Shown here in pieces: positions 51,740-63,068 of a stretch of 64,000 nucleotides of DNA (positions are counted from its first letter, which is position 1; each line of letters starts with the position of its first letter). This DNA is from Strongyloides papillosus (Eukaryota; Nematoda; Chromadorea; Rhabditida; Strongyloididae), in NCBI GenBank assembly GCA_005656395.1, contig SRSI01000060.1:620001-684000 (forward strand), read 5' to 3'. Both the position numbers and the translations under genes were made by a program. The notes under the pieces were generated by a model. It was not told the origin of the DNA. It was given only the letters and a program-made list of their open reading frames with translations, and did not search any database.

Positions 51740-53571
51740 TTATAGAATTTTGGACATTTCAAGATTTTTTTTCTCGTCGTCAACATCATCGTCTAGTAAG
51801 AAACGTTCGGCAAATGTCGTTGGAATATTTTCTTCAATCCATTTCAGGTCATCCTCAATTTTATCATCGATATCACTTTTCTTAACAACTTCACTATTAA
51901 CATCAATACCTTTAGTTCGTTTTGAAACCATGTCATCCACACATGAGGTATTAATTGAGAATGTATCATCACAATCATCCTCCGAATCATCCAACAATGG
52001 TGTAAAAGCAAATCTTTGATTATTATTTGCTGGTCGCCATAAAAACATAATTGCAATTAGTACACTACAAAATAGAAGATGCCAAAATGCTGTATCAAAC
52101 CACAATTCTTTCCAATCCATCAAGCAATGACGGAAAACATGGTTTGTTAAAAACCATAACATAAATACAATTGAAATTACTATAGATATTCCGAGGACAT
52201 TGGCAAAATTTGAATACAATCTAAGTTTTACGTCATTATTCCTTATTTTAAGTGCTCTTATGGTATTTGTTAATGATGTAAAAATCCACCAAAAAATTAT
52301 GACTTCAAAAAATATTAGTGGTAATGTTGCAAATTGTCTTTCCTTTATAGCTTCAGCACTTTTCCACGATGTTCTTATTAATCCCTCGATTGCTGAGAAA
52401 ATAAAATATAGTCCACCAACAACTGTGACTTGATTTAATGTCTCCCCTAATCGTGGTTTCACTACTCCGTAACCAATACTTACAATTATTATTAATACCC
52501 TTGATAATGTTCTTTTAAAAGATGAAATTACTTCTGCAAACTATAATAATAAAAAATATAATATAGAATGGTCTTAAATGTAAATATTAATACCTCAATC
52601 ATTCCAGAAGTTGTAAATCCCGTCTCATTTACAGTTGAAAATTCAGATAAAAAAACAGCTTTCTCAATTAATCCTACCAATATTACGATTCCGATCCAAA
52701 ATTGTATTTTTAATAAATCTTTCCATTTTCTAGCGCAAAGATACAGCCATACAAATAGCATTATAGAATAAATTCCAACCATAAATTTATAGAAATTAAG
52801 AAGTGGATAATCTATAGCATTAAGATATCCATTAGGTGCTCTCCATTGAATGTAAAGTTGAAGAGACTCCGTCTTATCTTTTGTGAATTCATTGTCAGGA
52901 GTTATTTTTATAATCAAAAAATATATAGCATCAATTGGCAAAGCTTTTATTGGATGCCATGATGATAAATGTATATTTGTACCACCATCTATTGTATTAC
53001 CATTTAATAATGGGGCAGATCTTTTATCTCTAGTTGATTTTTTAGTTATAACTTTTTGGAACACACTAGCATCTTTACCATATTGTTCTAAAAACATTGG
53101 TGCACCGTGTGAATTTGAACAGTCAAATTTCATTGGTTTTGAACGATAATACATAAATTCATTATACTCATATGTTGGGGGTGTCGACACATTATCATTA
53201 AAATAAAACATTAACATATTTTTCATATTTGCAGCATCACTGGATGTTGCATCATAAAATTCTCTATCACATGGTGAACTTCTTATTACAGCTTCAGCAA
53301 TAAATGAAAGTTTTGATTCAGGTGGACAGATAAATTTAATTTCTACCTCAGTTCTATTCAATGCTGGCTGTGGGAAACCTATATACTCAACCTAAAAAAT
53401 TATTTATCCTAGTAAATTTTGTTTTAACTATACCATTTCAGAGTGAATAACTAACATTTCAGACATGATACCTGGAGTTATCATTTTTCCCATTAATACA
53501 TTAATATTTGATGATATAATAAACAAAAAAAGTATAATGTAGTTTGCAACAGCACCTTTTAAAACCGTCAT
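51740..53571 (-). CDS. TMEM87-type GOST-family seven-span Golgi protein
   Basis: Exons are 53434-53571, 52594-53391 and 51740-52540, all phase 0, giving 578 residues, close to human TMEM87A. The signal peptide is MTVLKGAVANYIILFLFIIS, followed by a lumenal domain of about 240 residues with paired cysteines. Seven spans begin near FYKFMVGIYSIMLFVWLYL. The family signature IVSIGYGVVKPRLGETLN spans the last intron junction region. The end of the last span reads MFLWRPANNNQRFAFTPLLD, typical of TMEM87, followed by an acidic cytoplasmic tail (SEDDCDD, DDDVDDEKK). TMEM87 proteins sit in the Golgi and act in retrograde traffic and mechanosensitive currents. The gene lies 504 bases upstream of the myosin light chain on the same strand. 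Confidence 0.9.
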
Positions 53572-56500
53572 TTTTTAAAATAAATTTTTACAACCTTTTA
53601 TTGAAGGTGAAAAAAAATGTAAAAAATACTAAAACTAATTTATTACGACTATAGGCCAAAAATTTTAATCTAAATAAAGAATATTTAAAAATGATGTGGT
53701 AAAATATTGAGTATCAGTTAAAAATTATGACACGACATGCATATGTTTGTATACGTTGCATTTTAATCAAATCACATTCAAAAGCATATTAATTGAATAT
53801 TTCAATACTTCTTTTTCCAAAAAATACAAAACAAAAATCTTTGTAGGAATGTTGTTGAGAAAACACAAAAAGTTTGCTTTATCCCTTTTAATAAATTAAA
53901 AAAAGGCTTTTAATATTGTAAAAACTTAATGAACAAATTGTTAAAAACTTTAGGAGATAATTTGATATTTCTGATTCCTGATTATCTTTCTTTAAAAAAT
54001 ATTAAATCAAAGATAAGATTTAATTATAAAGAGTGAGAAATGAATGTTGATTGTAAGGAAACAGGTATAAAAGAAATATCAATTCTGTTGTTTATATCAA
54101 AATATCATTTATTATCTTCAAATACAAAATGATTAAAGTATCAAAGATTAAATATTCAATTAGTAAAATTAAATTAAATATATCATTATCAGTGTTTAGT
54201 TTAGTTTTCGATATCTGAAAGATTCTGCTTAAACAAAAGGCAAGTATAAAATAGTCTAGACTAGGATCCTTAAAATATTAATATTACTTATTGATATCTA
54301 ATTTCTTAAAAATAATAAATATGTTACACTATAGAAATATTTATTAATAATTTAAAATTAATTTATATTTTTATATTTATAATTAAGCATTAAAAAATAT
54401 TAAATTATGATTTTATTATAATGTCCTTTTATGTATTATACAATATACTATTTTTAATTTCTGCATTTTGTTACAAAAAAAGTACCAACATAAGTACATT
54501 TAAAAATTATATATTATTTATAATTGTGTCGTAAGAATCGTTTTTATTTTTTTCTACTTCCTTAACGTAATAAATGAAAGCACCTATTATAATTCAAATA
54601 ACTTTTTACAATTAGATATTGTTCATATTAGGTAAGTATAATCTGACAGTATTTCAAATAATTTTTTACTTAAATTGTTACTTCTCATGTTTCTGATATT
54701 TTTCTGTTGAAACAAAGATAGGTACAAAAAAAAATTATGTATTAAAGTGATTTTTTTTCCAATTCCTTATGTTTTAGAAATTAACTATCAATATACTTTT
54801 AATAATGTTGTCGCATGTTTTTATTTCAATTATAGTTATATATTTAATTATCGAAAAAATTATTTCATGATATCTTATTATATCTCAATCTAATGTTCAA
54901 TGTACTTTTTATTTTTTAATATAATTGTTCTTTGAAAAAAATTATACTTATTTCGTGAATAGAAATTTGGTACTTTTTTTACCACAATAAATTATTGTGA
55001 AAATAAATACTATTCTATAAATAGACTTTAATGGTAAAATGACGAAAAATTTGCATACTTTTGGGACATAACAATTCGACAAAAATTTTCGTAAAAAAGG
55101 TGTAAACTTTTTATTTATTTTTACTCCATCATTTTTGACTTAAGGAATCCTAACGAACCGAAATAAAAAGAAGTAGAGTATTTAATTTGAAGCAATGAAA
55201 GGTAATCAAATGTAAGAAACCTCGTATTTTAAGAGTGATTTTGTCAATGAAAATAAACAATTGGCGTAGGCGAATAAGCACATTCTACGATAAGTTTCAG
55301 CGTAATTTATTTAAGGTTTACCGTTAAAAAGTTCCGTATTATTTCATATATTACAATAGGAGTACTTTGACTTTTACCTACTTTATTTTTAATAACACAA
55401 ATATATTTTACCAAAAGGACATCAAAAAACATAAATATTAAGATAATTTTATAATTTTCTTTTTAATTATGTTTTTGTTATTATATTTTTCCATAAAAAC
55501 AATGATAAGTACTATGACAATTAATTATTTTTTAATCCTTTTTTAAATGTTTTTTGAAGGTATTTAGATTTTTTATATTTCTCATAGAGTGACGCAATTA
55601 ATTTTACAAAAATGTCACTTTTTGATTTAATCAAAGAGAAATTCTTACTAAAAAAATTTTTAACTGATAATTTTATTGTTTAGTTTTATACAGTAATTAA
55701 TTTTCTGAAATTCCTTTTTTTTGTAATTACATAGATAATATTTGTTCAAAAAAATATATAGATTATTCTTATTTAGTAAATATTTAAATAGTAATTTTTA
55801 TTCCACGGCGAATCTTTTACGCAAAAAGGTTTGTATTTCGGCATTTATAAAGATAAGCCTCATAGTCTTTGTATTTAAAGATACCCTTTAAAAAATATGA
55901 ATATTAACAAGGCTGAAAAATATTAATTCAGAAGTGTTTTTCTCAATGAACAAAGATTTTTGCTTTGTTATCACGGAACATCATACTTCCTTTTTTTTAT
56001 CAAATATTATGGGAAGTCTATCATTTTATATTTATTAATTTTCTAACAAATTCAAATTCCTCATCCATCTAATAAAATTTAAATTATACCCTTTAAATAA
56101 TACAAAAATGCGTCTTTTATTTACATAATAGTGATGGAAACTTTTCAAATATATGGTTTCTTTTTCTAAAAATTATAGATACATATTTTATTATCACTTT
56201 TAAAAATATTTTTTTTTGATTTTTATAAATTATGGAATTAAAATCTATAATGATTTAAATGAAAAAATTAGTATATTTTTTCTGTTTATAAATATTTAAT
56301 ATATATCATCATTTTAATTTCATAAATCATTATCTCTTAAATGTTTCCTATTAATTAAATTGAAAAAAAAATTTATTTAGATATTGTTATTATTTAATTT
56401 TTAATTATATTCAATTTAATTCATTATTTATAATAAAAGGTTTTTTTTATTTAAACAAAAACTCTATATAAATATGTATAATAAAATTTTACTTAAAAAA

Positions 56501-56640
56501 CAAATTTTCGAATAAAAAGTATACTGGGCGTGTCTATTGTATAATGAAACTATAAAACATTTCAAAAACACTTCCTCATTGATACTTTACTATACACGTT
56601 AGTCTAAGTGATTACCACAAACTCCGCATAGTAATTTTAT
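53572..56640. other. AT-rich intergenic DNA
   Basis: About 3 kb without a supported exon. The stretches 55040-55330 and 55800-55890 are slightly richer in G and C and share CGTAAAAAAGG/CGCAAAAAGG-like words, but I cannot define an element. Confidence 0.5.
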
Positions 56641-57007
56641 GCCAGATTGACTATATAAATAAGTTTCACGGACCGTTTCATTATGAAGATTTTTAAATTA
56701 TATGCCAGTTCCTTATGTACCATTCCTAAAATTATATAATATTATCAAAATATAATAATAACAACTATTAATTATGATCAAAAATAATGAATAATAATAA
56801 ATAAATAAAACAATTAAATTTTAATTATGTAATTTTTTTATAAATAACGTATCGATAATTATAAAATTAATATCTCAGACGTAGACTGTATTTATTTTTT
56901 ATATATTTATAGGTCAGCTTCTTTAACAACCACTTTTTTGTTTCTTTTAAAACTACAAGAAATTTTACTATTAGCAGTGATTAATTTTTTCATTCCCTCT
57001 ATTAAAT
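56641..57007 (+). promoter_or_regulatory. TATA-like box and minor open frame upstream of the PAN gene
   Basis: CTATATAAATAAG at 56651-56663 is followed by an ATG at 56683 with an 18-codon frame (MKIFKLYASSLCTIPKII). It may be a promoter, an upstream open frame or chance. Confidence 0.25.
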
Positions 57008-57877
57008 ATGGATAGTAATATTGTTGAAATAAGAAAAAATATTTCTTATTATAAATATTTAATAGATGAAAATGATGGAAAAAAAATTTATTCATTTTTT
57101 AATGAATCTTCAAAAATAATGACGATTTTTTTGAACAATTATTTGTGGAAATATTTAACTTTTGTTACTTTTTTGTCAAAATTTTTGTACATAGAAAGTA
57201 GACACGGCAAATCATTACCGTCATTATCACTAACATTAATAATCCTCCTCTTTACTGCTAATTGTTTAGAATGTCGTGGTAAGTATAAATTGTACAATAA
57301 TTTAATAATATTTTTGTACAAACATTATTGTAGGAGATTTTTGCTTTAATTTCCCTAAGAATTTAACTATTCAAGGAGCTGATTATCGTCAGACATACAA
57401 GACAACACAAAGATCTTGCGCAAAAGCATGCTTAGATGATTTTTGTTGTATGGCATATGAATGGATTGATAATGATGAAGGGGTATGTACTCATAAAACA
57501 AGATCTCTTAATGGAACGGTTGAAAAAAAAGTTAACGCACATTTTGGTTTATGTTTAGATCTTGGTAAATTTTTCATATTTGTTATCTATTAATGTATAT
57601 ATTCTTTTTAGAGGACTATGATAGAGATAAATTTTCAGACCATATAATTGAAGGCACTGAATTGGCAAGAATTAATGGAATTACTTTGCAAAATTGTGAA
57701 ACTTACTGTTTAAATTTTGGTGATAGTTATAAAATTTTTTCATGGTATTCTAATGTGCATCGTATTTTGTCAGAGGATAATGGTAAAGAAGATAATGAGA
57801 AAGGTGAATGTTTTTGTTTAGATAATATTGAGTCAATACAACTACAATTTGGTTCAACTTCTGGATTACTAAGATAA
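57008..57877 (+). CDS. PAN/apple-like cysteine-rich protein with N-terminal membrane anchor
   Basis: Exons are 57008-57278, 57334-57564 and 57612-57877, all joined in phase 1, giving 255 residues. The first 90 residues are not cysteine-rich. They contain two hydrophobic stretches (IFLNNYLWKYLTFVTFLSKF and SLTLIILLFTANCLECRG), the second resembling a late signal or signal anchor. After it comes a PAN-like module: DFCFNFPKN, then SCAKACLDDFCCMAYEW, VCTH, and a closing FGLCLDL. A second weaker module has LQNCETYCLNFGD and GECFCLD. The protein is probably secreted or a type II membrane protein on the cell surface. PAN modules bind proteins or sugars in many worm cuticle and matrix proteins. The true start may lie in an exon I cannot see. 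Confidence 0.65.
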
Positions 57878-58679
57878 GTATGATTTTTTGTTTATAAGTT
57901 ATTTCTACAGCAAGAATGAAAATCTTAAAATTATTATTTTTATTTAACCGCAATTCCATAAACAAAGTTACCAAGCGTTATCTTTTTTATTGAAAAAAAA
58001 ATTTAAAAAAAAGTTAAGGTATACTCGACTAGTTGAAAATCATAATTTTTAGATCTCTTAAGATTAACAAAACTTTTTAACTATATACATTTTTTTTAAT
58101 TTTCCTAACAATCAATCACACATTACCATTTTATGTCTACATTTTGCGTCATACTCAATAAATTTTTAATTTTCATTTTAATATACAAATTCTATGGAAA
58201 AGCTCTTTTTTAATCAAATGTTTAAAAGTAAAAATATATTTTTATACATGTTATTAATATTATATTTGAAAAGGTTAATGTTTAACTATTTATAATGCTT
58301 GAAATTAAAATAAAATATCTAAGTGCAAAAACTACTTTAATTTTTAAGCGTAGTTATAAATAGCAAAAATGTCATATTTTTAAAAGACAACATCCATTAA
58401 TGCACACAACTCTCTGAGCGCGATATCACTAAAAAAGCTTAATCAAATTTATGTAAATTAACAAATTTAAATTTTTTAGGAGATTATATTTAAAAATAAA
58501 AGTAAAATCATAGAAATTTAAAGGCTCAACATGTGACGCTAAAGATATTCTTTTTAAAATTAGATTTTGAAGTTTCCAATTAACAAGATGACGTCATTCT
58601 TTTGGTAGTACTCTTTTCATAGTATGTTTGTTATGAATTATATTTTTAATTTTTTAAACATTGTTTTTAAAATTTTTGT
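57878..58679. other. AT-rich spacer between convergent genes
   Basis: This separates the ends of the PAN-like gene and the globin gene. No coding or RNA feature is seen. Confidence 0.5.
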
Positions 58680-59990
58680 CTAGAACGGATCTTCAAACAA
58701 TTCTTCTTGTGGTTTTTTTGTCTCATACTCAAAACCTTCTTCATCATTTTTTTCCTTCTGAAAAAAAAAGAAATACTTATAAAATATTTTTACATAAAGC
58801 AAATTATAACTGTAATAGAAAGATATGAAAAATTTTTTCAAAATATCAAGTCTATTTATATACCATTTTTATTTTAAAATTAGCAATATTATCATAAAAA
58901 CTTTTATAGCAATTTTTTACTTTAGCGAAATCATTTGAAAGTGATATCATATCATAATAAAAACTTTTTTACTATATGTCTATTAAAAAGATATATAAAA
59001 ATTTTTTAGTGAACCTATGTGTGTAGTAAAATATAATTTCCTTAAATTTCCCATAAAAATCACATAAATACAAGTATACTTCTCAATAATTTCTTGCCCT
59101 AAGCTGTCTAGATGTTTTTTATTTATAGTAAAAAAAGAAAGAAAAAAATACCTGTGCTGCCTGTTTTTTCCGACGTTGGTTTTCCTCAACATGTTGATGT
59201 GGTGCTAAAGTTTTTTGATTTGCCATATTTATTCTTTTTTGTTTTTCTAACTCAAAAGATTCAGTTAATTGTATAATAATTATTTCGAAAAACCTATTCC
59301 AAACGTCCTTTATCATTTGAGGTGTATAATTGTTTGCAAAACGAACTTTCTTTTTATCATCATTTCCTTCATCCTTAAATTCATTAAAAAAATATAAATA
59401 TTATGGGAACATATAACATACTTTTTCACCTGTAAGATATGGTATAAATTCTTTTACAAAATTTGTGCCAACAATAGCAAAATAATTTTTTTCCAATTGA
59501 TTTTGATTATTTTCCAAGAATGATTGTTTTGTATGGCTTCTACCTGTTTTGCGAATTAATTGCCATGCTCCAACAAGATTTTCTGTTAATCCAAGCATTG
59601 TAGTCAACTAATAAAGAAATTATAATAATTTAAAAGAATTAATTTACCTGATCAATTAAATCAGTAAACCTTGAAACATGACCACCTAATTTTGGCATCT
59701 TTAACATGCTAACTTTTGGTGCTCTTTCAACACCAAAAACTTTTTTTAACTCTGGTACTACATCATTTATAATATCTACAAATATAATTCCAACAATCTC
59801 TTTTGGATCATTTAACTTCTAAATGTCAATAAAAAATAACCTATATATAAAATTATATTACCTGAAATGATTCTCTTAAGCACATTCTTTCTTTTTTTGA
59901 AAGATTTTTAAATGGATTTTCATATTCTTCAGTTGCCCACGATGATCCGGTAACTTTCTTTCTCTTAGGTTTACACAAAGATGTGCCCAT
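58680..59990 (-). CDS. globin with N-terminal MGxxxC acylation motif
   Basis: Exons are 59862-59990, 59648-59818, 59422-59607, 59152-59373 and 58680-58757, all in phase 0, giving 261 residues. MGTSLCKPKRKK is a Gly-2 myristoylation and Cys-6 palmitoylation pattern followed by basic residues, which would place the protein on a membrane. The globin fold starts at LSKKERMCLRESFQKL. VPELKKVFGV carries the CD1-type Phe71. GGHVSRFTDLID holds a candidate distal His90, and GRSHTKQSF a candidate proximal His125. The last helices read FAIVGTNFVKEFIPYL and VWNRFFEIIIIQLTESFEL. A 60-residue acidic/Gln-rich tail ends FEDPF. In nematodes, acylated globins are usually neuronal redox sensors rather than oxygen stores. 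A GTG-containing frame runs further upstream but lacks an ATG, so I start at the MG motif. Confidence 0.85.
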
Positions 59991-60090
59991 GTTATGTAGA
60001 AGTATAATAAAATTATACCATACCAAAAATATTACAATTCCCTTGTAAAATAATAAAATAAAAAAATAGTTTTCACACCTTTTTTCCACC

Positions 60091-60092
60091 TA
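60091..60092 (-). promoter_or_regulatory. candidate trans-splice or 5' UTR acceptor for the globin gene
   Basis: On the minus strand, TTTTTATTTTTAG ends here, leaving a leader of about 100 bases before the globin ATG. Confidence 0.35.
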
Positions 60093-61603
60093 AAAATAAA
60101 AAATATGAACATAAAAATTGCGTGAATAAATAAATTATAGTTTGAAAAAAAATATATTATACAATCTATAACTAATTTTTTTTTAAATTAACAATGTACA
60201 TCATTTGTTATCTATCAATTTTTAGTATGACTAATTAAATGATAAACTTTCTAAATTAAAATTCTAAGGTAAAGTATAAAATTTCATAAATTGTTTAAAA
60301 AAATTTTTCTCCATTTCAATTTTTTTTTAAATTCCACACTTTTATATTGTATAAAAAATGAAAATATTTAGAAATAAAGCTGTTTGTTATTAAAATTTAA
60401 TTAAAAATTCTTGTAAATTTCTCTACATATTTATATATTATTATAAGGAATTGAAAAATCGAGAAAAAAAGGTATTAGAATATAAAAAACACATATTTTA
60501 AAATAATTAGATGAAAGGGAAGATTTATAATATTCTACAAGAAAACGTGTGCCTTAACTCTGATAAAATCGTTAATTTGCATAAAAAAATTTTACATTAA
60601 CTCCTATTAATTAAAGCAAAAAGGAAAAGATTTGATAAATTTCTAGTTTATCTTTTTTTTGCATAATATTATGTCTCGATTTCTTTGACAAGATTTTAAT
60701 TAACAAGAGAAAATAATTGCAGCAAAGATTGATGTAAGATAATGGTAAGAAAGAATAATAATATTTAATTAGATGTATAGAAAACTTTATTCATTTCCAA
60801 TATTGTAATCAAATTAGCATAAATAAGAGGTTGTCTGTTATTTCATGCGTATAAAATTTAAAAAAAAAAAAAACTGTCTTGATATGATATATATAACAAG
60901 AAAACAGTTTTTAAATTAAATTCTTAATTTTTTTAATATTTAATCCACAGTTAAAAAATAATTTTTATTAGTAATGCAAAATAAATTTAAACGTGTAACT
61001 ATAATGACTACATCTTTTATAAATAGTATAATAAGAAAAAATTAGGAAGTTTTTATATTTCTAAGTGTAATTAAAGTAGGATATAAAGAAAAAACAAGAG
61101 TTACTATAGAAACATAAACAAGTAAAATTAATTTACTTGATTTGATGTTTTGGCAATCTTATTTTATTACTTACTTCCATACATGCTTTATTTGGTATTA
61201 TAAAATGCATAAATCATGTAAAATTAACAATTCTCAGTATATGACTTTTTTATTATTTTTATTTATTATAATAGAGTTTTTTCTTTACTTTCTAATGAAT
61301 AATATGATAAGCTTAATAATTTATTTTTCAATTAATTTAGCTTAATTATTGAACATTTAGTAATTACTTTTTATTAATTATTTCTTTCCTTAACGTAATA
61401 ACACAAATTTTTAAATGAATATTACTTTATTTTTAACACCATCGATAACAAATTTAATGTACATAAAAAATAATATATTTAAATCACATTAAAATGGAAA
61501 AAATTTAAATTTTTAATTTTAAATACAATTTTAATTACTTGCTTTAGTTATAAAAATCCTTTCGTGAGATATTAACATATATGTATTTGTGAATTTAATT
61601 TTA
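60093..61603. other. AT-rich intergenic DNA
   Basis: No gene is accepted. The plus-strand frame at 61142-61345 is hydrophobic low-complexity sequence in an AT-rich region and has no splice or start support. Confidence 0.5.
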
Positions 61604-63068
61604 CTACTCATTTATGTGAAAAAGTAGTTGTTCTGCCAAACGGTCAAATGGAACAATCTTAAATAGTCTCATTATTTGATAACTTTCCTGAACCACAATT
61701 GCCGCTGATACAATTCCACTAATTGTTAAAATTACATTACCAAATCTTTCTAAATTATATATGATATTTATTAGCCCTTATTAATACTTACCCTCATAGT
61801 TTTTATATTTTATATGTTTATAAAATAAAAATAGTGCTTTATAACAACGTTCCTTTGCTTCAATTATCATTTTACGTGACTTTTCTGTAATCATTAATGT
61901 AGATTCATTATCGTTAAAATGATTTCCACATTGATAAAGCATACTTATTTTAAGTGTTAACAATTCTTCTGGCATTAATTTTAATCTTTTTAAAGGAGCT
62001 ACAACTTCATCAATACAACGTTCTGTCATTTGTTTATACAATTTTTCTTGCCTCCATCTTCTATCCTCTGAACAATTATCAATAAAATGGTTATTACTAG
62101 GATTACAATTTCTTGGCATACATGTACCATTAGATATCATCCAAACATCATTAAAGTTAAATTGTGAGGTATAGTAACCGTGTTCTAGAATTAAATGTTG
62201 AACAGCATACCGTTTTAATAACGTTAATTGATCATTTGCGGGAAGTTGACTAAAACATGGTAATGTACGAGCCCATTCAATCATTGATACTAACTCCATA
62301 CTACATACCTTTGCAATATCCTCAGCAAGCATTATTTTTAATTTCTCAACTGTTGGAGATAATTCAAAAGGTAATGATATATATTTATTATTTTCATTAC
62401 TTTTACCACAATTTTCTAATTGTTGAGCTAAACTTTTCATTTCTAATTGGCATTTTAATGAATTATACTTTCTTGTTCGAATATCACGATCAAGTTTAGT
62501 TAATTTAATTATAGAATTTAAAAGTTCTGTATTTTGTTTGGTTACATTTAATGAATCAGAAATTAATGATTTATTAGGTATATTATTATTGAATGAATTT
62601 GTTCCATTTTTTTGAGGTAATATTTTTACAACGCTTCTATTTACTTTCCTACAACCTATTAAATCTCTTCTTGGTTGTAGTGCAGCTTTTGACATACCCA
62701 TTTCAAGACATTTGCGGTATCGACATCCTCTACATGTTTTTCTTGCATTTTTTTCTAAAATGCATTTTCCTTGCCTTTTACAATTTAAATCTTGTTGATG
62801 AACAACAGCTCTATGATAAATTAAATATTTATTATAATTATTTAATTACTTACCTACGGAAGAAAGTTTTACACCCAAGACAACTAATAATTCCATAGTG
62901 TTTTCCTGTTGATTTACCGCCGCATATCAAACAAGAACCAATAGCTGATAAAAAAATACAATAGATAAAATTATTTAAGGAAGATATTATGAGCTTACTC
63001 TTTGAAGGTCCTGGATTTTTCTCCTGATTAAGGAGAGAAATATTATAATTAATTCCACTCTTATTCAT
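61604..63068 (-). CDS. nuclear hormone receptor (NHR)
   Basis: Exons are 62999-63068, 62854-62944, 61792-62810 and 61604-61749, with phases 1, 2 and 1, giving 441 residues. The DNA-binding domain covers residues 28-93. The first zinc finger has Cys28, Cys31, Cys45 and Cys48 with P-box [10 protein letters not shown]. The second has Cys64, Cys70, Cys80 and Cys83, followed by [11 protein letters not shown] linker leads to a ligand-binding domain from about residue 200. Recognisable parts are [20 protein letters not shown], the signature [20 protein letters not shown] and a C-terminal helix FDRLAEQLL resembling the AF-2 region. The P-box is not the CEGCKG form of classical receptors, so this belongs to a nematode-expanded group. 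It is a predicted nuclear transcription factor with unknown ligand and targets. The first intron is 54 bases and stop-free. Confidence 0.92.

Noticed and set aside
55040..55890. Possible transposon between 55040 and 55890
   Set aside because: Some words recur and the G+C is slightly higher, but I could not find matching inverted ends, a duplication or transposase remnants.
59991..60089. N-terminal hydrophobic extension of the globin
   Set aside because: The frame is open but has no ATG (it begins at GTG after an acceptor-like AG), whereas the internal ATG gives a textbook acylation motif.
61142..61345. 67-codon plus-strand hydrophobic frame
   Set aside because: Composed mostly of Ile, Phe, Leu and Tyr as expected from random AT-rich DNA, with no context.
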